NCBI GenBank assembly: GCA_965229525.1
Contig: OZ245886.1
Span: forward strand, 1,054,001-1,118,000
Direction: 5' to 3'
DNA: 64,000 nt
Source of the DNA: HXMU1420-13 sp965229525
Lineage (GTDB): Bacteria; Bacteroidota; Rhodothermia; Balneolales; Balneolaceae
The notes beneath the pieces are model-generated. The model was not told the origin of the DNA. It ran no database searches and worked only from the letters and a program-made list of their open reading frames with translations. This document shows, in pieces, positions 8,650 through 18,177 of this stretch (position 1 is the stretch's first letter; the number at the start of each line of letters is the position of its first letter). The translations under genes were made by a program, and so were the position numbers.

Positions 8650-9180
8650 ATGAAACCACTCATCCTCCTATTATTAGTCTCAAACCCTATCTTTTTGTTA
8701 AATTTCGGTGCAGAAAAAGATGGGCGGAATTGGCGAATTATCAACGATGGGGTAATGGGTGGCATTTCCATCGGTCAGGCTGGCTTAGATGAAAACTCTC
8801 TCCTATTTGTGGGGCAATTGTCTTTTGAAAATAATGGAGGATTTGCTTCACTTCGAAGTAATAGAATGGATTTAGATTTAAGTGAAGCTGAGTTTATTGA
8901 AATAAAATACCGACTTACAGGAATCAATTTTTCATTCATGTTCGAACAATATGCCCGTTTTTGGCAGCCTTATTACTCATACCCTTTAATTGCAACAGAG
9001 GGTGAATGGGTTACAAAAATTATTTCTGTGGAAAGTCTTCAGGAGACTAGAATGTCGGACTTTACCGGTCGAGCTTTCGATAAAAAGAATTCCCGACCCT
9101 TTTTCAGAATCGGGTTTATCTCAGATGATAAAAAAGAAGAGCGTTTTGAGCTGGAAATTGACTATATCTCTATTTATTGA
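8650..9180 (+). CDS. CIA30 family protein
   Basis: A 176-residue protein with a hydrophobic, signal-like N-terminus (MKPLILLLLVSNPIFLLNFG) and a CIA30 (complex I intermediate-associated protein 30) beta-sandwich. The typical opening W-R-I-I-N-D-G-V-M-G-G-x-S, then F-E-N-N-G-G-F-A-S-L-R-S, and the C-terminal I-G-F-I-S-D-D-K segment are visible. In mitochondria the family helps assemble complex I; in bacteria the role is not settled, and the fold resembles carbohydrate-binding modules. Its last 11 bases overlap the end of the converging transaldolase gene. Confidence 0.85.
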   Translation: MKPLILLLLVSNPIFLLNFGAEKDGRNWRIINDGVMGGISIGQAGLDENSLLFVGQLSFENNGGFASLRSNRMDLDLSEAEFIEIKYRLTGINFSFMFEQYARFWQPYYSYPLIATEGEWVTKIISVESLQETRMSDFTGRAFDKKNSRPFFRIGFISDDKKEERFELEIDYISIY

Positions 9181-9829
9181 GACTAGCCTGAAGATCGTCC
9201 CAATCTTTTAAGAATTTAGCCAACCCATTATCTGTTAACGGATGTTTCAATAATCCGGTGATTACACCAAGTGGCATGGTTGCAACATCAGCCCCGGCCT
9301 TTGCGCATTCAACTACATGCATTGGATGTCGAATACTTGCAGCGAGTACTTCTGTTGGAAACCCATAATTCACATAAATCTCTACAATATCTCGAATAAG
9401 TTGCATCCCATCAGAAGAGATATCATCTAACCTTCCTAAAAAAGGTGAAATGTATGTAGCGCCTGCTTTGGCCGCGATCAATGCCTGCGTTGAAGAAAAA
9501 CAAAGTGTACAGTTGGTTTTAATACCTTCTTCAGAAAAGGTTTTAATTGCTTTAATTCCATCTTTAATAAGTGGAATTTTTACGACTACGTTATCTGCGA
9601 TTTTAGCAATCTTTCTGCCTTCTTCAACCATTTCGTTGTAAGTGGTAGATACCACTTCTGCTGACACATCCCCTTCAACAATATTACATATTTTTTTGAT
9701 GTGACCTTCAAAGTCTCTTACTCCAACTTTCGCACATAAGCTCGGATTAGTTGTTACTCCATCAAGTACACCAAGATCGTTAGCTTCCTGGATTTCTTCG
9801 AGATTTGCGGTATCGATAAAAAATTTCAT
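9170..9829 (-). CDS. transaldolase (TalC/fructose-6-phosphate aldolase type)
   Basis: A 219-residue short-form transaldolase of the pentose phosphate pathway. It begins M-K-F-F-I-D-T-A-N-L-E-E-I and has G-V-T-T-N-P-S-L. The Schiff-base lysine is K84 in V-V-V-K-I-P-L. The length and motifs place it in the TalC/Fsa subgroup, whose members act either as transaldolases or as fructose-6-phosphate aldolases; the two are hard to separate by sequence alone. The stop is TAG, and the gene converges on and overlaps the CIA30 gene by 11 bases. Confidence 0.94.
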   Translation of the reverse strand: MKFFIDTANLEEIQEANDLGVLDGVTTNPSLCAKVGVRDFEGHIKKICNIVEGDVSAEVVSTTYNEMVEEGRKIAKIADNVVVKIPLIKDGIKAIKTFSEEGIKTNCTLCFSSTQALIAAKAGATYISPFLGRLDDISSDGMQLIRDIVEIYVNYGFPTEVLAASIRHPMHVVECAKAGADVATMPLGVITGLLKHPLTDNGLAKFLKDWDDLQASLNK

Positions 9830-10006
9830 AGGGGATAATAAAATTAGGCGTGTAATTAAGAAGTGAAATTAAGCAATCATAACTGATAATACTTTTCATT
9901 TTGTAAATAAAGAGTTGCTTTTTTTTACAAGCCTAAACTCCCTTGGACTGAACTATTTAGCGAAGTTTATAGTCTTACTTGCAAACAAAATTTATCCCAT
10001 ACATCT

Positions 10007-11452
10007 GTGAAAAAAATATTCTTTTCGGTACTCGTTTTATCTTTCGTTTTTATTGGCTGCGGAGGCTCTGAAGAAGAAGCACCTGCACAACGTGGTGAAG
10101 GCGGTTGGGGCGGCTGGGGAGCCGGTGGAAACAACAGACCTACAAGTGTTGAAACCCAAACTGTATCCCTTCAACCCATTGCTGAGCAAGTCAGATCATT
10201 TGGAACTGTCAAAGCTCAAGATGTAATTGCCATCACCCCTCAAATCAACAATACAGTTACACGTTTTTATGTTGATTTAGGAGATACAGTTCAAGCCGGT
10301 CAACTTCTTGCAAAAATCAACGATGCGACATTCCGAGATCAACTTGCACAAGCAGAAGCCCAGGTAAGACAAAGTGAAATTGCTTTTTCCAGAGATAGCG
10401 CTGCTTACGAAAGAGCTAAAGTTTTAACTGAAAAAGAAATTTCGACGATTGCTGAACTTGAGATTGCAGAAGCAACCTATCAAAGCTCAATTGCTGCTTT
10501 AGAGTCTGCACGAGCATCACTTACACAAGCCGAGGAAAATTTCGGATTCACAGAAGTTCGATCTCCTGTACGTGGCGTTATTCTATCAAGAACTGGCGAA
10601 GAAGGCGATGTTGCTTCCTCGGCACAAGCTATTTTTGAAGTTGCTAATCTTGTTGGATATGAAACCAGAGTTTTTCTACCCGTTCAGGATTGGAGATTTG
10701 TGAAAATCGGGCAACCGGTAAATCTTAGAGTATCAAACGAATCTGAATCTTCTGCTCAGGGAGTAATCAGTAGAAAAAGTCCACAGCTGGATGCAACTAC
10801 CGGATTAGGCGAAGTTGTGATTTCACTTACATCCATCGGAAATAGTATTTATCCGGGTGTATTAACCGAAAATGTTATTGATATCGAAAATAAACCAAGA
10901 GCCATTGTAGTTCCCAGAAGTGCTCTTGTCGAAAAGGTAGAAACGGTAGTTGAACCGGAATCCAATTCCATCACACTTGATAGAACATACTCAGTATTTG
11001 TATCCATCGGGGATACTGTTGCTGAGCTTAGACAGTTAGATCTAGGCATTGAACAGGGTGATAAAATAGAAGTAATCGGAGGTCTAAGGCCGGGTGAAAA
11101 TATAATTGTGACAGGTCAAGCCAGTTTAAAAGATGGTGGCAAAATTCGAGTTGCTACAGGTGCTGACTTTTCCTCACCAGCTGGTACAGCAGTAGCTAGT
11201 GGATCCGGTGGTTGGGGAAGTAGCAGCTCTAGTGGAGGTTCAGGATCTGGTGGCTGGGGTGGTGGAAACACTGAAACGGCTACAACAGATTCTAGTGCTA
11301 CTAATGAGCGTCCGGGCAGGCCTGGTGCTGCCATGGCTAACATGAGCGATGAAGATCGCCAGAAAATGAGAGAGAGAATGCAAAATCTAAGTCCTGAAGA
11401 GCGAAGAGCATTAATGGATAGCATCAGAACCGCAAACTCTTCAAATAATTAA
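10007..11452 (+). CDS. RND efflux periplasmic adaptor (membrane fusion protein)
   Basis: A 481-residue lipoprotein adaptor that would link the two RND permeases downstream to an outer-membrane channel. The start is GTG. The lipobox is V-F-I-G-C (Cys18). Two biotinyl/lipoyl-like half-motifs (V-T-R-F-Y-V-D-L-G-D-T-V-Q-A-G-Q-L-L and later F-T-E-V-R-S-P-V-R-G) flank a coiled-coil hairpin at about 110-170. Unusual Gly/Trp/Ser-rich low-complexity segments lie just after the signal (about 33-45) and at about 395-425, followed by a charged helical tail (M-S-D-E-D-R-Q-K-M). It sits one base ahead of permease 1. Confidence 0.93.
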   Translation: MKKIFFSVLVLSFVFIGCGGSEEEAPAQRGEGGWGGWGAGGNNRPTSVETQTVSLQPIAEQVRSFGTVKAQDVIAITPQINNTVTRFYVDLGDTVQAGQLLAKINDATFRDQLAQAEAQVRQSEIAFSRDSAAYERAKVLTEKEISTIAELEIAEATYQSSIAALESARASLTQAEENFGFTEVRSPVRGVILSRTGEEGDVASSAQAIFEVANLVGYETRVFLPVQDWRFVKIGQPVNLRVSNESESSAQGVISRKSPQLDATTGLGEVVISLTSIGNSIYPGVLTENVIDIENKPRAIVVPRSALVEKVETVVEPESNSITLDRTYSVFVSIGDTVAELRQLDLGIEQGDKIEVIGGLRPGENIIVTGQASLKDGGKIRVATGADFSSPAGTAVASGSGGWGSSSSSGGSGSGGWGGGNTETATTDSSATNERPGRPGAAMANMSDEDRQKMRERMQNLSPEERRALMDSIRTANSSNN

Positions 11453-11453
11453 G

Positions 11454-14400
11454 ATGGGCGGTTTATCAAAACTGGCGGTACAACGCCCGATTACCTTTTT
11501 AATGACCAGCCTTATCCTGATTGGGTTCGGGATTTTTGGCGTTTCTCAGCTTCGTCTTAATCTGTATCCAGATGTTAGTTTCCCAACTATTACCATTTTT
11601 ACAGGATATGAGGGCGTTGCCCCTGAAGACATCGAAGCATTGGTTACTCGCCCCATCGAAGAACAGGTTGGTAGCATCAGTGGCATACGCAGGGTTCGTT
11701 CACTTTCAAGCCAGGGAGCCTCGGTTGTTAAGTTGAATTTCAATTGGGGAACCGATCTTTATGAAGCTGAAAATGATGTACGTAAACAACTGGGTTTCGT
11801 AACCAGAACCATCCCTGATGATGCCGAAACTCCACTAGTTTTCAGTTACGACCCAAATCAGGAGCCAATTGTAGTACTAGCAATTACTTCCGACGTTCGA
11901 TCATCTCGGGATTTGAGAACCTATTCCACTCAGGTTTTAGAACAAAGAATTGAACGAACCAATGGGATTGCTTCTGCGGAAACTTCCGGTGGACTTGAAC
12001 GACAGATCAATGTCTCCATCGACAATGAAAAAATGCGATTGTACAATATCACGATAAATGATATTTCCAGCCGTTTAGCTTCCGAAAATATTCAGGTTCC
12101 GGCCGGTCAGCTTATAGAAGGCAATACCGTGTATTCACTCAGAACCATGGGTGAATTGAAGACCGTAGAGCAAATTATGAATACCGTGGTTGAGGTTAGA
12201 GATGGCCAAACGTTGTATCTTAAAGATGTTGCGGATGTATCTGATGGAATCGCCCAACCCATAGGGAATGTTCAGGTAAATGGCGATGATGGTATCATCG
12301 TAAATATTTACCGCCAGAGTGATGCTAACGTGGTAGTAGCAGCCGATGCCGTTCTTGAGAATCTTGAGGTAATCAAAGAAGCTTTACCAGATGATATTCA
12401 GGTTGAAGTTCTGACGAACAAGGCCGAGTTCATCAAATTATCGATCCAGAACCTGCTATTTACCGGTTTACAAGCGATAATTCTTGTAGTTCTTATACTT
12501 CTGGTTTTCCTGCGTAGCGGTCGATCTGCCCTTATTATCGCGATCTCAATTCCAGTCTCGATTGTAACGACCTTTGCAGTGATGGACTTTGCTGATTTAA
12601 GCTTAAACATCATTTCACTTTCTGGATTAACTCTAGCAGTTGGTCTTGTTGTTGATGATGCCGTAGTTGTACTCGAGAATATTTTCCGATTCCGAGAAGA
12701 AGGTCATAATCGAAGAGAAGCAGCTGTAATGGGAGCTAAAGAAGTTGCCGTTCCGGTCGTAATTTCGACATTGACTACCCTGGTTGTTTTTCTTCCAATC
12801 TTATTTGTTCCCGGTATTGCAGGTTTCCTTTTCCGTGATCTGGCATTAACTATTTCCTTTTCACTAACAGTTTCATCCCTGGTGGCTTTAACGCTGATAC
12901 CAATGATGACCTCGCAGTTCTTCAAAGATGGCGACTCAAAGTTTCAGTCAGAAAATAGACTGGCTTTGTTTTTCAGTAATCTGCTTGAACGACTTGAAAC
13001 AATTTATGCTCGTCAATTAAATACAACGTTAAAAAGAAGTTGGATCATTGTTGGTATATCTGTCTTATTTTTTGGCGCCACATTACCCATATTTTACTCG
13101 TTGGGTGGAGAGTTTTTCCCTCGTGTTGATGAAAATGCATTTACACTTGAAATCAGCAGAGAACCAGGTGTTAGTCTACTTGAGTTGGAACGCTCGGTAA
13201 AACAGGTAGAAAGTGTTATTCAACAAACAGTTCCGGAGGCCAGAATCGTTGTTTCAGATTATGGGGATAAAGAAGGCATCGAAGGGGCAGATAATCCAGG
13301 TGGATTTACCGGCACAGTTCGTGTAGAATTAGTTCCTCAGAATGAACGTGATCGCACGCAGTTTGAAATCGTTAATACACTACTGAATGAACTTACCATA
13401 GTTCCAGGGGTTGATGCACAGGAAATAGTAATCGATCCACTAAGCCCGGATGGAGAAAATGGGTTAATTGTTCAGGTTTTCGGATTTGATCCTGAAATAA
13501 AGAAAAATCTTACTGATGGTGTAAAAGAGAGATTGGCGGAAATTCCCGGAGTTGTAAGCGCGTACAGTACTTCAGATCAAGGCCGACCCGAGTTGAGATT
13601 GATCATGGATAGGGAAAGAATCTCACTGGTTGGCATGAATACCAATCAAGTTGCATCTGCGGTAAGTGATGCTGTTCAAGGAAGTATCGCTACAAGTTTT
13701 GTAGATCAAGGTGTGGAATTTGAAGTGGTTGTAGAACTGGATCCTCGTCAAAAATCAAGATCTACCGATTTGGAATCCATCCAAATTCAAATACCTGACG
13801 GCACCTGGATGCCATTAAGCAATTTAGCCCGAGTTGAGCGATTTACCGGTCCAACCAATGTAACTAGAATCGATCAGGAACGGGTAGTTGAGATATTTAC
13901 GGAACTCGAAAATGTTGATTTGAAATCAGCTTCTTCGCAAGCCAAGGCTCTACTTGACCAAATTCAATGGCCGGATGGATATCGATATGCACTTGCCGGT
14001 TCAGCAGAAGAACAAGCTGAATCTTTTAATTTCCTTCTTTTAGCGTTCGCAATTGCCGGCATCCTCACCTATATGGTGATGGCATCTCAATTCGAAAGTT
14101 TGATTGAACCATTTATCATCATTTTCACCATCCCACTTGCTCTATCTGGGGTATTGATCCTACTTGGATTAACATCCACACCCATAAGTGTAACCTCCAT
14201 GGTTGGTTTGATCCTTCTTTCGGGTATTGTGGTAAATAATGGAATTGTGATGATCGATTATATCAAGATACTGCAGGCACGAGGATTGTCACGCCATGAA
14301 GCCATTGTTCAGGGTGCCACCCGAAGACTTCGACCTATTCTGATGACGGCCTTCACAACAATTTTGTCGATGGTTCCACTGGCTTTAGAGATTGGGGCCG

Positions 14401-14579
14401 GTTCAGAAACCTGGAGCCCAATGGCAAGAACTGTGATTGGTGGACTAACTATGTCTACACTGCTTATGTTATTTGTTGTACCAAGTATTTACAACTTGAT
14501 TAATCAAGGTGTTAGTAAATTAGGCTTCGACGCGATTCATAAAGAAGACCCACTAGCAGAAGAAGAGGTATACGCATGA
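11454..14579 (+). CDS. RND efflux permease, HAE1-like, first of a tandem pair
   Basis: A 1041-residue inner-membrane RND transporter with 12 expected helices and two large periplasmic loops. Proton-relay residues in TM4 are D401 and D402 (G-L-V-V-D-D-A-V-V-V-L-E-N). The TM10 counterpart reads S-G-I-V-V-N-N-G-I-V-M-I-D-Y, with Asn where AcrB has its key Lys, as in many non-AcrB RND pumps. It starts one base after the adaptor stop and overlaps the next permease by 4 bases (ATGA). The substrate cannot be inferred. Confidence 0.94.
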   Translation: MGGLSKLAVQRPITFLMTSLILIGFGIFGVSQLRLNLYPDVSFPTITIFTGYEGVAPEDIEALVTRPIEEQVGSISGIRRVRSLSSQGASVVKLNFNWGTDLYEAENDVRKQLGFVTRTIPDDAETPLVFSYDPNQEPIVVLAITSDVRSSRDLRTYSTQVLEQRIERTNGIASAETSGGLERQINVSIDNEKMRLYNITINDISSRLASENIQVPAGQLIEGNTVYSLRTMGELKTVEQIMNTVVEVRDGQTLYLKDVADVSDGIAQPIGNVQVNGDDGIIVNIYRQSDANVVVAADAVLENLEVIKEALPDDIQVEVLTNKAEFIKLSIQNLLFTGLQAIILVVLILLVFLRSGRSALIIAISIPVSIVTTFAVMDFADLSLNIISLSGLTLAVGLVVDDAVVVLENIFRFREEGHNRREAAVMGAKEVAVPVVISTLTTLVVFLPILFVPGIAGFLFRDLALTISFSLTVSSLVALTLIPMMTSQFFKDGDSKFQSENRLALFFSNLLERLETIYARQLNTTLKRSWIIVGISVLFFGATLPIFYSLGGEFFPRVDENAFTLEISREPGVSLLELERSVKQVESVIQQTVPEARIVVSDYGDKEGIEGADNPGGFTGTVRVELVPQNERDRTQFEIVNTLLNELTIVPGVDAQEIVIDPLSPDGENGLIVQVFGFDPEIKKNLTDGVKERLAEIPGVVSAYSTSDQGRPELRLIMDRERISLVGMNTNQVASAVSDAVQGSIATSFVDQGVEFEVVVELDPRQKSRSTDLESIQIQIPDGTWMPLSNLARVERFTGPTNVTRIDQERVVEIFTELENVDLKSASSQAKALLDQIQWPDGYRYALAGSAEEQAESFNFLLLAFAIAGILTYMVMASQFESLIEPFIIIFTIPLALSGVLILLGLTSTPISVTSMVGLILLSGIVVNNGIVMIDYIKILQARGLSRHEAIVQGATRRLRPILMTAFTTILSMVPLALEIGAGSETWSPMARTVIGGLTMSTLLMLFVVPSIYNLINQGVSKLGFDAIHKEDPLAEEEVYA

Positions 14580-17500
14580 AAAAATTCTCGATTGCAGGAG
14601 GAGTACTAAATCGCCCCATTTCGGTGATAATGATGACGTTAATTGTCGTCGGGTTTGGAATATTTTCATTAACCAACCTAAGAGTTACTCTTTTTCCTTC
14701 GTTGAATATCCCAATCATCGCTATTTCAACGGGCTATCAAAATGTAGCTCCGGAAGATATAGATCGAATTTTGGTTACTCCAATAGAAGGTGCTATTTCA
14801 GCGGTTGAAGGAATTGAAGAAATGGAATCGAATGTGAGCCGAGGAAATGCATTCATTCGAATGAATCTGTATCCAGGCACAGATATCCGAAAAACTGAGC
14901 TTCAAATTCAAAAAGCGATTGACCAAATCCGGGGTGATCTGCCGGCTCAGGCAAGGGAACCTGTAATCTTTCAGTTCGACCCAGAGAATCGCCCCATCAT
15001 GCAGTTAAGCATTAATTCATCTCTAAAAGGATTGGATGAATTAAGAAATCTTGCAGAAGAAGTAGTTGAACCAAGTCTTGAACGTTTAGTTGGTTTAGCC
15101 TCGGCAGAAACAAGGGGCGGACTTGAGCGCCGGATTTATGTGGACGTCTCTCCAATGAAATTGGCCCAACATAATTTAGTGCCTCAGGAAATCGAAAATG
15201 CTATCTCATCGAACAATACCCAACTTCCAATGGGTAATGTGATTGCAAATTCGATCAGCTATTCGGTTCGTGCAGAATCCATGTATAAAACAGTGGATGA
15301 AATCCAGAACACAATTGTGAAAATCTCCGAAAATGGAATTCCGGTTCGTGTGCAAGATGTGGCCGATGTTTCTGATGGATTTACAGAAGTAACCAGCCTG
15401 GTGAATGTGAATGGTAATAATAGTGTATCCATCGAGATACAAAAAAATTCTGATGCCAACACACTGGATGTTGTTACTGCAGTTAAAGAAACTGTGCCTG
15501 AAATTAATGAAATCCTCCCGCCAGGTGTTGAACTTCGAATTCTTAGCGACGAAGGCCAGGCCATAGACGATTCTATTAACAATTTGGCTCAATCATCGTT
15601 AATAGCTCTTTTAGTAGTCGTTTTTGTGATTCTGATCTTTATGGGTGGATGGCGAATCTCAATGGTGGTCGCAATTTCTATTCCAGTTTCAATTACAGCT
15701 TGTTTTGCAGCCATGTATGCAACCGGGTTAACGCTCAACATTTTCACTATATCTGCGCTTGCCCTGGCTATTGGACTCCTGGTTGATAATGCGATTGTAG
15801 TTTCGGAAAGTATTGCACGAAAACTTGAAGATGGAATATCGAAGTATGAGGCTGCTTTAACCGGAACAAACGAGGTAATTGGGCCATTACTAGGGTCAAC
15901 TCTAACTACTCTTGGTGTTTTTATTCCAATCACTTTAATCACCGGTATTCAAGGTGCATTAGTTCGAGAATTTGCGCTTACAATCAGTTTTGCAATTGGG
16001 ATTTCATTTATCAGTTCAATTATTCTGGTTCCCGTTGTAGCTGTTTTACTATTGGATGTAAAACAATTCGGCAAAGGTGGCTTCATCTTTAAAGCAATCC
16101 ACAAATTGGAAAGTGGATATGGATTTATTCTAAACTGGGTGCTTCATCACAAATGGATTCCAACCCTGATGTTATTTGGTGTACTATATGGCACGTTTTA
16201 CCTATTCACTAACATTGATAAAGAAGGTTTTCCCGAAACCGATACGGGCGAAATCGATGTAAGCGTGAGACTACAAGAAGGCACTAAACTTGTTAAAACA
16301 CTTGAAGTGATGGAAGGATTTGAGGACATCCTTTTATCCAAACCCGAGATAGAAACTCTTATTTCAAATATAGGGCGAAGCAGATGGATTGAGCAAAGCA
16401 ATGCTGGTAGCTTCTCTCTGAAGATGGTTGACCTTGAAGAAAGAGAGATTACCAGTAATGAAATGGCAGCGGCAATCCGGCAGGAATTAGTTTCACCAGG
16501 TGTTACCGTAACTGCCAGAGTTGAGGGTGGTGGGTTACGATTTGGTGGTCGAGGTTTTAGCTTTGGTGGAAATAATCTTCGATTAACATTCATTGGACCG
16601 GAGATGGAAGAGTTGCTTAAAATCTCTAATCAAATTGAAGAGCGATTACTTGATGATCCAAATATAACAGAAGTCGACAACGGCAGAACGGACCCAACTC
16701 CTGAACTACAATATATTGTAGATCGAAATAGAATTGGACTTCTAAATTCGGGAGTAGCAAACGTTGCCGGTAATCTTAGAACACAAACATTGGGTAATCA
16801 GGCAGGATTTTTTAGATCCGAAGGAAGAGAAATTCCCATCGAAGTACGAACTTCAAAAGAGGCTTTAACCTCTCGAGAAGACTTATTTGATCTGGAAGTA
16901 CTTCAGTTTGGTGAACAGAGAGTGCCCGTAATAGCTGTTGGCGAATTTGTAGAAACTAAAGGGGTGGATTCCTACCGAAAACGAGACCGCGAAGTACTGC
17001 TTGATGTAAATATCTCATTTAACGGCGATGCGAATGAATACCGTGAATTGATTACTAGTTTTATAGAAGAAGAGATTGTACTACCGGATGGATATCGATA
17101 CGATTTCACTGGAGCCAGTGCAGAAACCGCTCGTTCCAGTAATCAGTTTATGTGGGCCGGTATTGCAGCGATTGTTCTCATGTTTATGATCATGGCCTCA
17201 TTATTTGAAAATTTTAGAGATCCATTTGTTATATGGTTCTGTATTCCAATGGCATTATTTGGTGCGTTGGCTGGTTTGATGTTAACCGGTTCTCCATTAA
17301 GCACAACAGGAAATATTGGCCTGTTTATGCTGGTTGGAATTATCCTTAATAATGGTATTGTACTAGTTGATTACATGCACTTACGAACCAGAGGAATGGA
17401 GTTCGACATCAATAGAGACTCAGCATTTATGCAGAATATTCTTGAGGCATGTAAACGTAGAATGCGTCCGGTTCTGCTAACAGCAATCACTACAATTTGT

Positions 17501-17716
17501 TCAATGATTCCACTTTCACTTGAATTAGGCGCTGGCGCTGAGATTTGGTCACCATTAGCTAAAACTGTAATCTTTGGTCTCTCATTTGGTGTGATTTTCA
17601 CACTATTCGTTACCCCTGCCCTTTCAGTTGGGTTAAAGCAGGTAAACACCTGGATTGGATCAGTGTTTAGTAAAATTCGAAACAGAAATGTTGTTGTAGA
17701 AGTAGCAGATATTTGA
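14576..17716 (+). CDS. RND efflux permease, HAE1-like, second of a tandem pair
   Basis: A 1046-residue RND permease paralogous to the previous one. TM4 reads G-L-L-V-D-N-A-I-V-V-S-E-S, so D404 is kept but the second relay Asp is Asn405, a variant common in the wider RND family. TM10 reads G-I-I-L-N-N-G-I-V-L-V-D-Y. A Gly/Phe-rich loop (V-E-G-G-G-L-R-F-G-G-R-G-F-S-F-G-G) lies in the second periplasmic region. The ATGA overlap with permease 1 suggests translational coupling and roughly equal amounts, as in MdtBC-type heteromeric pumps. No TolC-like channel gene is adjacent. Confidence 0.94.
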   Translation: MKKFSIAGGVLNRPISVIMMTLIVVGFGIFSLTNLRVTLFPSLNIPIIAISTGYQNVAPEDIDRILVTPIEGAISAVEGIEEMESNVSRGNAFIRMNLYPGTDIRKTELQIQKAIDQIRGDLPAQAREPVIFQFDPENRPIMQLSINSSLKGLDELRNLAEEVVEPSLERLVGLASAETRGGLERRIYVDVSPMKLAQHNLVPQEIENAISSNNTQLPMGNVIANSISYSVRAESMYKTVDEIQNTIVKISENGIPVRVQDVADVSDGFTEVTSLVNVNGNNSVSIEIQKNSDANTLDVVTAVKETVPEINEILPPGVELRILSDEGQAIDDSINNLAQSSLIALLVVVFVILIFMGGWRISMVVAISIPVSITACFAAMYATGLTLNIFTISALALAIGLLVDNAIVVSESIARKLEDGISKYEAALTGTNEVIGPLLGSTLTTLGVFIPITLITGIQGALVREFALTISFAIGISFISSIILVPVVAVLLLDVKQFGKGGFIFKAIHKLESGYGFILNWVLHHKWIPTLMLFGVLYGTFYLFTNIDKEGFPETDTGEIDVSVRLQEGTKLVKTLEVMEGFEDILLSKPEIETLISNIGRSRWIEQSNAGSFSLKMVDLEEREITSNEMAAAIRQELVSPGVTVTARVEGGGLRFGGRGFSFGGNNLRLTFIGPEMEELLKISNQIEERLLDDPNITEVDNGRTDPTPELQYIVDRNRIGLLNSGVANVAGNLRTQTLGNQAGFFRSEGREIPIEVRTSKEALTSREDLFDLEVLQFGEQRVPVIAVGEFVETKGVDSYRKRDREVLLDVNISFNGDANEYRELITSFIEEEIVLPDGYRYDFTGASAETARSSNQFMWAGIAAIVLMFMIMASLFENFRDPFVIWFCIPMALFGALAGLMLTGSPLSTTGNIGLFMLVGIILNNGIVLVDYMHLRTRGMEFDINRDSAFMQNILEACKRRMRPVLLTAITTICSMIPLSLELGAGAEIWSPLAKTVIFGLSFGVIFTLFVTPALSVGLKQVNTWIGSVFSKIRNRNVVVEVADI

Positions 17717-17717
17717 G

Positions 17718-17747
17718 AACGCTAATTTACATTTGAAAGCGTTTTTT
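17718..17747 (+). terminator. terminator of the RND operon
   Basis: A 6-base stem AACGCT...AGCGTT with a 14-base loop, followed by a T run, lies directly after the permease 2 stop. Confidence 0.65.
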
Positions 17748-17770
17748 ATATCCTACAAGAGTTAAATATG

Positions 17771-17777
17771 AAAGGAG
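17771..17777 (+). promoter_or_regulatory. strong Shine-Dalgarno sequence of the YtxH gene
   Basis: AAAGGAG lies six bases before the ATG at 17784. Most non-ribosomal genes in the window lack such a site. Confidence 0.75.
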
Positions 17778-17783
17778 AATACA

Positions 17784-18080
17784 ATGAGTAAAACAGGAAA
17801 TTTTATCGCGGGTTTATTAACCGGTGCGATGGCCGGAACCGTGTTGGCATTACTTTACGCCCCCGATACAGGAAAGAATACAAGAGATCGTCTTTCTTAT
17901 AGGTTAAGTAACTATAGAGACGAACTTACCGATTTAATTGATCAGTTAAGGCAAGAGAAACAAAAGTTAATCTCTGAAGCAAAAGAAAAAGGAGAAGCTG
18001 TTGTTTCTGAGGCAAAAGAAAAAGCAGATCATCTAATCAAAGAAGCTGAAGATCTACTTCATTCTATAGATGCGAAGTAA
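17784..18080 (+). CDS. YtxH domain-containing protein
   Basis: A 98-residue protein with a Gly/Ala-rich N-terminal helix (F-I-A-G-L-L-T-G-A-M-A-G-T-V-L-A-L-L-Y-A-P) followed by T-G-K-N-T-R-D and a charged coiled coil containing two near-identical S-E-A-K-E-K segments. This is the YtxH layout, found in small stress-linked envelope proteins of unsettled function. It is a single gene with its own terminator and an unusually strong ribosome binding site, so it may be highly expressed. Confidence 0.88.
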   Translation: MSKTGNFIAGLLTGAMAGTVLALLYAPDTGKNTRDRLSYRLSNYRDELTDLIDQLRQEKQKLISEAKEKGEAVVSEAKEKADHLIKEAEDLLHSIDAK

Positions 18081-18102
18081 GTCTTAAGTTTTAACGAAAT
18101 CC

Positions 18103-18138
18103 AAGCCATTTTTTTAAATAAATTCATGGCTTTTTTTA
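18103..18138 (+). terminator. terminator of the YtxH gene
   Basis: The arms AAGCCAT and ATGGCTT enclose an AT-rich loop of 16 bases and are followed by seven T residues in a row. Confidence 0.85.
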
Positions 18139-18147
18139 TTGAATTTG

Positions 18148-18165
18148 TTAGATTTATGAATCTAA
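18148..18165. promoter_or_regulatory. inverted repeat just upstream of the GH99-like gene
   Basis: TTAGATT-TATG-AATCTAA is a perfect 7-base inverted repeat ending 12 bases before the start codon. It could be an operator or a leader hairpin; no direct evidence exists. Confidence 0.4.
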
Positions 18166-18177
18166 TTAATTCATACT

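Noticed and set aside
15206..15592. Long minus-strand ORFs within permease 2
   Set aside because: They are shadows of the RND coding frame and encode no recognisable domain.
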